64,000 nt of DNA. It comes from Amyelois transitella. Its lineage: Eukaryota > Arthropoda > Insecta > Lepidoptera > Pyralidae. The stretch is taken from NCBI RefSeq assembly GCF_032362555.1, contig NC_083534.1, positions 1,392,001-1,456,000 of the forward strand, in the 5' to 3' direction. Numbering within the stretch: the first letter of the stretch is position 1; each line of letters starts with the position of its first letter. The position numbers and the translations under genes were made by a program. Below are positions 23,595 to 35,500 of the stretch, piece after piece. The notes beneath the pieces are model-generated. The model worked only from the letters and a program-made list of their open reading frames with translations. It made no database searches and was not told the DNA's origin.

Positions 23595-26500
23595 ATGAAG
23601 GCTATTTTCCTAGCTGTCGTTGGCCTCCTGGCTGTCATCGCCCCAACATTCGCCACACAATGTAAGTAACTTAGTTAAAAATGCAATCTTTGACCTCTTT
23701 TGTTTTGCTAAAAAAACTAACCATTACGATGCATATTTTCAAACTTACCATTCCAAATTCAATTTATGCTATAACTATACCCAAGAGTTCATAATTTTGC
23801 AATTTTTTTAATCATTAGACGCATGATGGATGCTACATAATGTGAAGATAATATACAGATTATAATTTCACATCACATATTTAATTTTGGCACAAATCCC
23901 ACAATCTAGAAAAGTGCGTACCTACTTGTCAGTTTGTTGCTCATATCATGCACTATTTTGTTTTGATATTTGCAGAAGTAGGTACCTATTATAAGATAGG
24001 AAAGGTTATCTATGGTTGAAATATTTTACAAATTTTAACTGCTAACAAAATTAGACTTTTATCTCTCTACAATCTTCCATAAACACTTCAACTTTTATTT
24101 TACATATAATCAGATACTGTCTAGTAGTTTCCTATAAAAGTGAGATGAGTTTTATGATTAAACTATGTTATGATGTCATCAAAATACAAAAAATGTAAAC
24201 AAGTGAACTTTGTTCCCTCAAATTGTTTTTTTTTGCCAAGAAACTTTGTACCTAAATATTGTTTATATTTTTGGTAACACTGTTTTGGTAGTGTTGTGTG
24301 GTTCCCAGCACCAATACAAAAAAGAATAGGCCCACTTTGTCTCTTTTCCATGGATGTCGTAAAAGGCATCTAAGGAATAGGCTTACAAACTTGGGATTCT
24401 TTTTTGATAGATGGATGTGATGGGCTAGCAACCTGTCACTATATGAATCTCAATTCTATAATTATGCCAAATAGCTGAACATGGCCGATCAGTCTTTTTA
24501 AGACTGTTGGCTCTGTCTACCCCACAAGGGATATAGACGTGACCATATGTATGTATTTTTGGGAACACACTTCTACACTATCCGATCCAATTAACAAATT
24601 ATCTTGTTAAAGATAGACTCAGGAGGAGTAGGGAAAAAGCAAGACTGTAGCAGGTACTTGAACCATATAATACATATTTGTGCCATAATATATTTCCAAA
24701 ATTTTACTTGCATGCATGCGAAAATTTTGGTTCAAACTTTTATTCACAGCGGACACATTACTTTCCCATTATTGACTCGACAATGTGGAGAATTAACAAA
24801 CTGACTTAATTGTAGGGACTGAAGATTATAGAGATTCAAATTAATTAAGATGGTCCAAATAAGACTTCTATCCATGGCCGTAAAAACCAATTAGAAGACT
24901 GTTTAGATAAGAAAATAAGAGGCTAGAAGTAATGTGTATGTACGCATTTCATTCCTATACTTAGAATAACACCTGTCTAAATCGTGCAAGCAAAATTTTC
25001 ACGGATTGGAGCATAAATACAACCTCCGACTTATCAAAGTCAGAAGCCGGGAAGAATCCATAGTAATTTTAGGAACGCGTTATACTACTCTGTCAAGAAA
25101 GTAGCAGGAAAAGATCAATAATACACAAACTGTTTGTTATTCATCCAAATTTATTTTATCACCTTCAAAATATGCTCCTTTAGAAACGATACACTTACGC
25201 CAACGAATAATCCAATCATCAAAACATTTTTTAAACGCTGTTTCCGGAATTGAGGTCCGTTCTCGCCGCGAATTCTCTTTTATGTCTTCTACCGATTGAA
25301 AACGGGTGCCACGAAGTGGTAATTTGAGTTTAGGAAAAAGAAAAAAGTCGGCTGGAGCCATATCTGGTGAATATGGTGGTTGCTCGATGGTATTTGTTGA
25401 GTGTTTGGTTAAAAATTCGTTCACAATGATGGCCTTGTGCGAAGGTGCATTATCATGGTGCAAAATCCAAGAATTTTCTTTCCACAAATCTGGCCTTTTT
25501 CGTCGGATTTGCTCTCTTAAACGCCGCATAACACTCAAATAATATTCCTTATTTACCGTTTCACCTTCCGGCAAGAATTCCGAGTGCACAACACCGCGAT
25601 AGTCAAAGAAAACAGTCAACATGACTTTGACTTTTGAACGACTTTGGCGTGGTTTTTTCGGTTTCGGTTCAGTTGGAAGGCGCCACTCCGAAGCTTGTTG
25701 ACTAGTTTGCATGTCAAACTCGTAAACCCACGTCTCGTCACCAGTAACAATGCGTTTCATGAATATTGGGTTTATTTATCAAAATATTACAAAATATTCA
25801 CAACAGCTTCGTCAACATCAAGGTAATACAAAATAGAAACAATCACCAAACAAACAAATACATTTAATCAAAAATACCACCCCGGACTGCACCCGGCTCA
25901 AAAGTACCCATTAAACTTTCATGAATGTTGGGTCGGAATTGACTCGTTCTAGCATGTCCTCAGCGACTCTCATGCGATTGAGTTTTTGAAAAAAATTCAG
26001 GTCTTTTGGGACTAGCCGAGCGGCAACATGTTTCATACCCAAATTATAAGTTAAAATGGTACGGACCGACTCGTGAGATACAGAAAGTTCGGTGGCTATC
26101 TCTCTCAAAGTTGAATGAGGATTTTCAGTCACTATTTCCTTCACTTTTGCGATGTTAACTTCAGTTGCAGACGTTGATGGCCTACCAGAGCGAGGCAAAT
26201 CTTCCATCACATCTCGACCGCTTTTGAACGCTTTGTACCACTCATAAGCACGAGTTTTTGATAAAGTCGATTCAGCGTAAGCCTTCTGTAACATTTTTAG
26301 TGACTCCGAACACGATATTCCATTGGCAATGCAAAATTTAAGACAAACTCTTTGTTCGATGTTTTTATCCATTATGAAATTAGCAATACACACTAGATAT
26401 GATATAACTAAAAATAGCACTGTATTTAATGTAAACAACAGATGCAACTCAAACTCCGCGCCAAAATGGAAAACAGTTGTGCCAATCTAACAACAACAAA

Positions 26501-29500
26501 AAAAACAAAAATTTGAATTTGGAACCATAAATAAATAATCCATTCCCGATACTTTTCTGACTGAATGTATACGCCCATGGTTGCCGTTTGCATACACGTC
26601 AGTCTCAGTTGCGTGGTTTTCAGCTCTTAGAATAGGACCACTGCATAACTTTCCCATGGATGTCGTAAAAGGCGACTAAGAGGGGTGCTAAATAAGTTAT
26701 AGGATAGCAACCTGCCACTATTTAAATCTCAATTTCATTATTATACCATACAAAAGAACGTGGCCTTTCCAAGACTGTTGTTTCTGTCTTCCTCGCAAGG
26801 GATATAGACGTGTAGGGATCACACTTGTAAATAATATTAATGTGAATAAATAAAATTATATTTTAGTAATAAACGGACAACCTATATCACTACTCATACG
26901 CGGAACTCTTTCGTCCTGCCATAAATTCGGCGGACAAGTAAAATGAAAAAATGACAGTTTGACAAGTGTCAATTTGATTGTATTTCTAGGCCCGTTTGTT
27001 GCTATACGCTTGAATATTAATTTAATTCTTTTATTTCATCCTTATCCATTTACCTATTCTCTTACTCTGACTGCGCTTCACCTTCTATCAAGTAAGCTTT
27101 GAATCTATCGCTACATTGGTGACCCCGCTTTAACACGATGTCGCAATCAAAAAGTGAGAACAAAGGAGCCGGAGAGCCGCTTTCCTTGGATCGCGTTGGC
27201 GTAAGAGTACCTCCTTTTTATCCATCGAAACCCAAGCTTTGGTTTGCTTCGCTGGAAAGCCAATTTGTTCTAGCTGGAGTTACGTCAGAGGCGACGAAAT
27301 ACCACTATGCAGTATCGCATCTAGAACCTCAGTACGTGGAGATCGTCGAAGATATCATTGAGGCGCCAGCTACGGCAGATAAGTATGAGACGCTTAAATC
27401 GGAGCTCGTAAAGAGGTTGTCAGCTTCCCGCGAAAAGCAGGTCCAGCAACTACTTCATCATGAAGAATTGGGAGATCGCAAACCATCGCAGTTCCTGCGG
27501 CGGTTAAGGGGATTAGCTGGTTCTGAGGTGCCAGACGATTTACTCAGAACTCTCTGGGCCAGCCGTTTACCCAACAGCGTACAACCCATCATTGCGTCGC
27601 AGGCTAGGATGAAACTCGACGAGGTCGCCGAGCTAGCTGATCAAGTACTGGATGCAGTATCACCGAATTTGCAAGCAGCAGGAGTTTCCACAAAACACGA
27701 TAGTGGGTCGAGTGAGATTGCTGCGTTAACACGACAAGTCGAAGCGCTCGCTGACAAGGTCGACCGTATGTCGCGGTCAAAGTCAAGAACCAGGCAGTCT
27801 TCAAGTCGGCGAGGTCGCTCTACGTCAACAAGATCGCACTCGAATTACAGGAAGTTCCCGACATGCTGGTATCACTACAAGTTCGGTGATAAAGCAAAAA
27901 GATGTGTCAAGCCGTGTGACTATACGGGAAATGCGTAAGGCAGTCGATAATGGCGACCGACGACTGCCCAAGTACCGGTCGCTTGTTTGTTACGGACAAA
28001 CGGACGAAATTACAATTGTTAGTAGATACAGGTAGTGATCTGTGTGTATTTCCTCGCAAATTTTTAAAAGATTATCGTGCGAAAACAAATTTCGAATTGT
28101 GTGCCGCTAACGGGTCAATCATAAACACATACGGTTTCTATCATTGCGTACTAAACCTAGGGCTGCGTCGTGACTTTGCTTGGCATTTTATTGTAGCCGA
28201 CGTAACGAGGGCGATAATAGGCGTGGATTTCTTATCACATTACAACATTATAGTAGATGTCCGAAATCAACGCCTTATCGACGGTAACACTATGGTCGCG
28301 ACCGTGGCTTCGCTTGCCTTTAGTAACGAAAGTATTTCTTCCGTGAAGGTGGTTTCTGGTAACTCTGTCTATCACAACATACTAGCAAAATTTCCCGAAA
28401 TCACTCGCCCACATGGAATACATCGTATACTGCACCACAACACTGTCCATCACATCCGCACTACACCTGGGCCACCGGTCTCTTGCACTCCCCGTAGGCT
28501 TGCGCCTGATAAACTGAAAATTGCTAAATCGGAATTCGAGTCTATGTTACAGAATGGTACTTGTCGGCCTTCCGAATCAGCATGGGCTTCACCCCTTCAT
28601 CTTGCGCCCAAGAAGGACAATGGGTGGCGTCCTTGTGGGGATTACCGCATGCTGAATGCCCGGACAATACCCGACAGATACCCCATTAAACACATTCATG
28701 ATTTTTCCCACTCTTTAGCAGGCTGCACCGTCTTCTCTACCATTGATTTGGTGAAGGCCTACAACCAGATCCCGGTCAATCCAGACGACATAGCGAAGAC
28801 AGCGATCACAACGCCGTTCGGTCTTTACGAATTTCCGTTCATGACGTTCGGACTTCGTAATGCCGGACAGACGTTTCAGCGATTTGTTGATGAGATGCTA
28901 CGGGGCCTGGATTTTACCTATGCATATTTGGACGATTTTCTGGTCTTCTCGAAGGATCAGAAGACCCACGAAGAGCACCTTCGTCAACTCTTCGAAAGAC
29001 TCAAGCAGTACAGCATGGTCGTCAACACGGCGAAGTGTGTCTTTGGCGCGTCTGAGGTAACCTTTTTAGGCTATAGAATTTCAGGTAAAGGTACCACACC
29101 CCTACCTGAGAAGGTCGAAGCCATCACCAATTTCCCTGTCCCAAAGACGGTAAAGGAACTACGCCGCTTCTTGGGTATGGTGAACTTTTATCGTAGGTTT
29201 ATTTCAGGCGCCGCTAAACAACAAGGTCCTCTGAACGCACTGCTGACAGGATCAGTGAAAGGTTCACACCCGGTACATATTACTGGTAAGTCACTTGAGG
29301 CTTTTGAAGCCTGCAAAGAAGGTCTGTGTCAGGCCGCCTTGCTGGCTCATCCCAAGTGTGACGCAAGGTTGGCGCTTGTTACTGATGCGTCAGACAGAGC
29401 TATCGGTTCGGTGTTACAGCAACAGTCTGATGGTGAATCCTGGGAGCCATTGGCATTTTTCTCTCGTGGGCTGAGTCCTTCCCAGCAGAAATACTCACCC

Positions 29501-32500
29501 TACGATCGAGAATTGCTCGCTATTTATGAGAGCATAAAATATTTTAGGCACATGCTCGAAGCTAGAACTTTTACGGTCTACACCGACCACAAACCCCTGT
29601 CTTTTGCCTTCCAAAGTCGAAAGAAAAACTGCTCGCCAAGACAGTTCCGACACCTGGATCTGATTGCGCAGTTTACCACCGACATTCGTCACATCTCTGG
29701 TAAGGACAACGTGGTAGCTGATACCCTCTCGCGAGTTGAGGAAATTTCCCAGCCAATCGATTCAGAACAGCTGGCTGCTGCTCAACGTTCTGATCCAGAG
29801 CTTAGGCAACTTGCAGAAGGTACGACTTCACTGTGCCTTAAGAAAGTCAGGATTCCAGGTTCCAACACAGAGCTGTTTTGTGACACCAGCACAGACATGG
29901 TACGACCGTTTGTTCCCAAGCTGTTACGGAGAAGGGTGTTCGAGAGTCTACATTGTCTCAGCCACCCTGGTGCCAAGGCAACAGCCAGATTGGTCTCTGA
30001 ACGTTATGTTTGGCCGGAGGTGAAAAAGGACTGTAGGAACTGGGTGAGAGCATGCATAGCGTGCCAACAGTCTAAGATCACGCGTCATACTAGTGCTCCT
30101 CTCAGCAACTTCAAACTTCCTGCAGCTCGCTTCAAATTCATCCATATTGACCTGATCGGACCATTACCTTCATGCCAAGGTTACAAGTATTGTCTCACAG
30201 CCATCGACCGTTTTACGCGTTGGCCTGAGGCAATACCCTTAGAAGAAATTACGGCCGAGGCAGTTGCAAAAGCCTTACTCAGTGGCTGGATTTCTAGGTT
30301 TGGTTGCCCTGCTGATATCGTGACAGATCGTGGCAGACAGTTTGAATCAGCGTTATTCGGAAATCTTTCACGCATCGCTGGATTTACTCATCGCCGAACA
30401 ACCGCCTATCATCCCGCCTGTAATGGCCTCGTGGAAAGATTCCATCGGCAGCTGAAATCTGCCATAATCTGCCACGGTAACACAAATTGGGTCGAGTCTC
30501 TCCCACTTGTATTGCTGGGTGTCCGCAGTGCGTTCAAGGACGACTTACGAGCTACCTCAGCAGAAATGGTGTATGGCGAACCGTTGCGTCTGCCAGGTGA
30601 ATTTTTAGATTCTGAAACTGACTGTCCCTTAGACTTGACGGAATTCACTTCAAGACTTCGGAATATAGTCCAAAGCCTGAAGCCCACACCAGCCTCTCGT
30701 CATGGGGGAAAACGTCCAACATTCGTTTTCAAAGAATTAACCACTTGCACTCACGTATTTTTGCGTGATTGCACGGTTGGTGGTACCTTGAAACCTGCAT
30801 ATTCCGGACCATATGAGGTACTTCAGCGAGATAATAAGGTATTCACTATCTTGGTTAGGGGTAAAAGAGTCACGGTATCGATAGACCGAGTCAAACCGGC
30901 CTACATACTGTGTGACCCAGACACCACTCCATACATACCTTCAGATCACGCATCACACAAACATACTTCACAAAAGCATGACAAACACGACACTGATACA
31001 CGTCATGTACCACAGTCAGAGAATCAGAACCCACCTGATCGAGAAGTAAATACAAAAACTAGATCAGGTCGTAAGGTAAGATTCCCCGACTATTATCGCC
31101 CTTGACGGTCTCAAGGGGGGGCTGATGTAGGGATCACACTTGTAAATAATATTAATGTGAATAAATAAAATTATATTTTAGTAATAAACGGACAACCTAT
31201 ATCACTACTCATACGCGGAACTCTTTCGTCCTGCCATAAATTCGGCGGACAAGTAAAATGAAAAAATGACAGTTTGACAAGTGTCAATTTGATTGTATTT
31301 CTAGGCCCGTTTGTTGCTATACGCTTGAATATTAATTTAATTCTTTTATTTCATCCTTATCCATTTACCTATTCTCTTACTCTGACTGCGCTTCACCTTC
31401 TATCAAGTAAGCTTTGAATCTATTGCTACATTGGAATTATATTAAACTCGATCGAGCCGAATCATCGCTCCCGCTACAGACGTGATTATATGTATACGTA
31501 TAGTATAACTAGCTGTGCCCGCGACTTCGTCCGCGTGGAATAGGTATATAAGGCATCATTGAATTGAAGCCCTCTAGGATGAATAATTTCCCCCGTTTTT
31601 TTCACATTTTTCATCATTTCTGCGCTCCTAATGGTTGCAGCGTGATGTTATATAGCCTAAAGCCTTCCTCGATAAATGGTCTTTCTTCAATTCAATTCAA
31701 CACAAAAATAATTTTTCTATTCGAACCAATAGTTCCTGAGATTAGCGCGTTCAAACACACAAACTCTTCTGCTTTATAATATTAGTAAAGATGAATGGAG
31801 GTTTTGTGTTCCGAAAAAATTAAGATGGAGGTTTTGTGTTGCGACCCACGTGGGGCTTGAACAATAACTACTTTGTCTAATATTTTATGACACATAAGTA
31901 CAAACGTATAGATAAGAACAATGCAATATTACAATAGGTAACAACTTTAGAAATAATTGATATTGTTACTTATTTCTACATAAAAATAGAGTATATTATG
32001 GATCTTATGTGAATTAATAAAAATACCAAATTAATTTTACACAATGGACTATAAATAAACCAGATTAATGATAGATATAAATAAGTATGTATTGTAAGTT
32101 AGACATGATAGGTACTTAATTACATACATAATCACGGCTTTATGCCTTGCGGGGTAGACAGAGCCCACAGTCTTGAAAATACTGATAGGCCATGTTCAGC
32201 TGTTTGGATTAATGATAGAATTGAGATTCAAACAGTGACAGGTTGCTAGCCCAGCGCCTAAAAGAAGAATCCCAAGTTTATAAGCTTTTTCCTTAGTCGC
32301 CTTTACAATATCCATGGGAACGAGATGGAGTGATTTTAAGCTTTTTTATATTAATTTTACACAAAAGACATAATTAAACCAGATTAATGACAGATATTAG
32401 TATGTATTGTAAGCAAGACATGTACTTAATTGTTGGAGAAATTAAGTACGCAGGTACTTAATTAGCATTACGTATGTATTGTAAGTACCTACATGTATTT

Positions 32501-35500
32501 AATTATAATTACGTCATTATACCTTATCCACGTAAAAACTGGGAAAAGTTAACGACCGGTATATTGATCAATATTAATTGTTTGAATAACGTACATACAT
32601 ATAACCACGTCTATATCCCTTACGGGATATACCGATCCAACAGTCTCGTAAGGACTAAAAGGCCACGTTCAGCTGTATGTCTTAATAATAGTATAGTGAT
32701 TCAAAAAGAGACATACAACGCATAGTTACAAATGTTACAATATATATCGAATACATACATACATATGGTCACGTCTATATCCCATGCGGGGTAGACAGAG
32801 CCAACAGTCTCGAAGACTAAATGGCCACGTTCAGCTATTTGGCTTAATGATAGAATTGAGATTCAAATAGAGACAGGTTGCTATCCCATCGCCTAAAAGA
32901 AGAATCCCAAGTTTATAAGCTTATATATCGAATCATAGATCTAATCATGTAATAGAAGTGTTTACTCATAGGAATATCCAGTAGGCATAGGAATATAACT
33001 AATCAATCTTTATAGACATTTTATCGATACAAATACTCGAGACATGATATGATATACCAAGTATATTACTAAACACGTACGCGATAAATTGATTGACATG
33101 ATAAAACGTAGGTATATATACATAGTTGCTAGATGACATATCATATCATATATATCGGGCAAAGGACATATCGTATGTTGAAATCAGGTACATGACCTTA
33201 TGATTTCATTGATATTTCTATCACTAAGTATACGATCTAGTTTTGATAAGGATAGATATATTTAGGTAAGACCTTCGGTAGGAGATATTGAAAATAAGAT
33301 AAATCTATAAAACTAATAAAATTACAATAAGTTGGTTTCGGTTGGTATATCTAATAGTATGGATCATTTAACGACCCGCCCTGGCTTTGCACGGGTAGAA
33401 TTTATACATTTGGCTTGATGATAAAATTGAGATTGCAATAGTGATAGGTTGCCAGCCCATCGCCTTAAAGAATTCCAAGTTTATAAGCCACAAAATCAAC
33501 CCTTTAAATAGTAAAATGAGGGTAAGAAATGAAAATCAAGTCTCATATCAATAAGTAATTAATTTCCTCTTGAATATTATAATACTTTAATAGTATCTAT
33601 CAATAATTTGTGTAGTTATTAAGAGAAGCATAAAAACAGACATGTTTGACATTCGTATATATAATCACATCTACTATATCCCTTGCGGGGTAGACAAAGC
33701 TAACAGTCTCCAAAAGACTCGTGAGACCACGTTCATCAGTAAGGCTTTATGATGGAATTGAGATTCAAATAGTGACAGATTGACAGCCTATCTCCCACAG
33801 GAGGAGACTTTTACGACATCCATTGGAAAAATATGGAGTGGTTCTATTCTTGAATGTCGGGAACCACACGGCACTGTTCTCTTCGACCTTTTGGTTATTC
33901 ACATTTATTCGCAATGCAAATTTTATGCAACGTTTATATATGTATACATAATTTACGATTCATTATGAATTTAACAATGAAAAGAAATATTTAATAACTT
34001 TTACGGGTATAATACCGTAACTTTTGTAGATGAAGGTAACCCAAATTAAAAATATGTACATTAGTTTTTGCATTGCAAAATAGGTGTCTGTGGCTAATCA
34101 AAAGGTCGAATGTAACAGTGTATTTTTCATTGTAAATTGTAATTGTAAGGCACCCCTGAACACAATAAGCAAGGTTATCGGGCGAGAGCGTCGATGGTCT
34201 AATCGGTAAGGTTCAAATGCGTGATGAGCAGTATGTTCGAGACTTGTGTTACGAGATACTAACTCAAAGATTACATTACATTTTAAAATAAAAACATACC
34301 TATATAGACCCAGACCAATCAGAAAAAGTACTTTTCTCATCATGCCCTGTTCTACAGATTGGAGGATTTTTATGTTTTTTTAATAATGACCACGTCGTCA
34401 TTGAGTCTCCCAGGCATAACACCCAGTCAACAGCAACACTACTTAATAGGATTTTTTTAAACTTGGAACCAAAACAACGAAGTGTCTGCTAACTGCTACC
34501 CATTCCGCGCCAAATTTAAAGTCAATTAAGGAAAAGGCTTCTAAATTTGAGATTCCTCTTAGCAACCTTACGCTATCTCTTAATATCAAACCTATTCAGC
34601 TAAACGTCGTCTTTGAGTAACTACCGTTACTTTTGGCTTGTAGCGGGATCAATGATTCAGCTCAAACGCGTTCCAATTTTTAACCCCCGACGATAAAAGA
34701 CGGGTGTTTAAGTAATTTCTCAAGGTTTCTCAATCCTTGAGAAATTACTTAATACACAGCCTCTTTTCCGTCGGGGGTTAAAATTTAAACGACCGACGCC
34801 TCGATGACCTAAAATTATTTGTTAATTTCGGACGAACTAACATTGACCTCGTTGATAAGGAAAAGGAAATATACTGTGGATGAGTAAGGAAGCAAATAGG
34901 AAGTAATTGTAACAATAACACAACTAGATTATTATGCCTTTGTCGAAGATGGACTTTCAACTTGTCGCTGATGATGAATGAGTCATAATACAGTTGTTAC
35001 AAATGTAATAATAATAATTCATTCATTCACTATTTGAATCTGAATTTCATCATTAGACCATGCAACTGAACATCCCGGCAGTGCCGTGTGGTTCCCGGCG
35101 CTAATAGAAAAAAGAATAGGACCAGTCCATGTCTTTCCTATGGATGCCGTAAAAGGCGACTAAAGTGATAGGCTTGTATACTTGGGATTCCCATTTTAGG
35201 CGATGGGCTAGCAACCTTTCGCTATTTGAATCTCATTTCTATCATAAAGCCAAACAGCTGAACGTGGCCTTTCAGTCTTTTGATAACTATTGGCTCTGTA
35301 TACCCCGCAAGGGATATAGACGTGATTATATGTTATGTTATGTTTGTTCCCTCGTTTCGTTTCGTTAATACATACATACATAAAATCACGCCTCTTTCCC
35401 GGAGGGGTAGGCAGAGACTACCTCTTTCCGCTTGCCACGATCTCTGCATATTTTCGTTAATTGGTCCTCTAAATCCAATATCTCATTCCAGGTCACGTGA

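Larger units (their letters stand above)
26811..31478 (+). mobile_element. Gypsy LTR retrotransposon (CsRn1-like), apparently whole
   Basis: LTRs at 26811-27115 and 31126-31430 (305 bp each, TGTAG...CTACA). I found one difference between them, so the insertion is very recent. The primer site TGGTGACCCCG after the left LTR matches tRNA-Trp, as in the CsRn1 clade, and a purine-rich tract (AAGGGGGG) precedes the right LTR. Gag and pol are open with no break seen, and no env is present. The 4-bp target duplication GACG (26807-26810 and 31479-31482) encloses an additional 48 bp to the right of the right LTR. It lies in intron 1 of Fer1HCH, in sense orientation. Confidence 0.95.

Noticed and set aside
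28860-30687. Small frames inside Gypsy pol on both strands
   Set aside because: Shadows of the 1051-codon pol frame.
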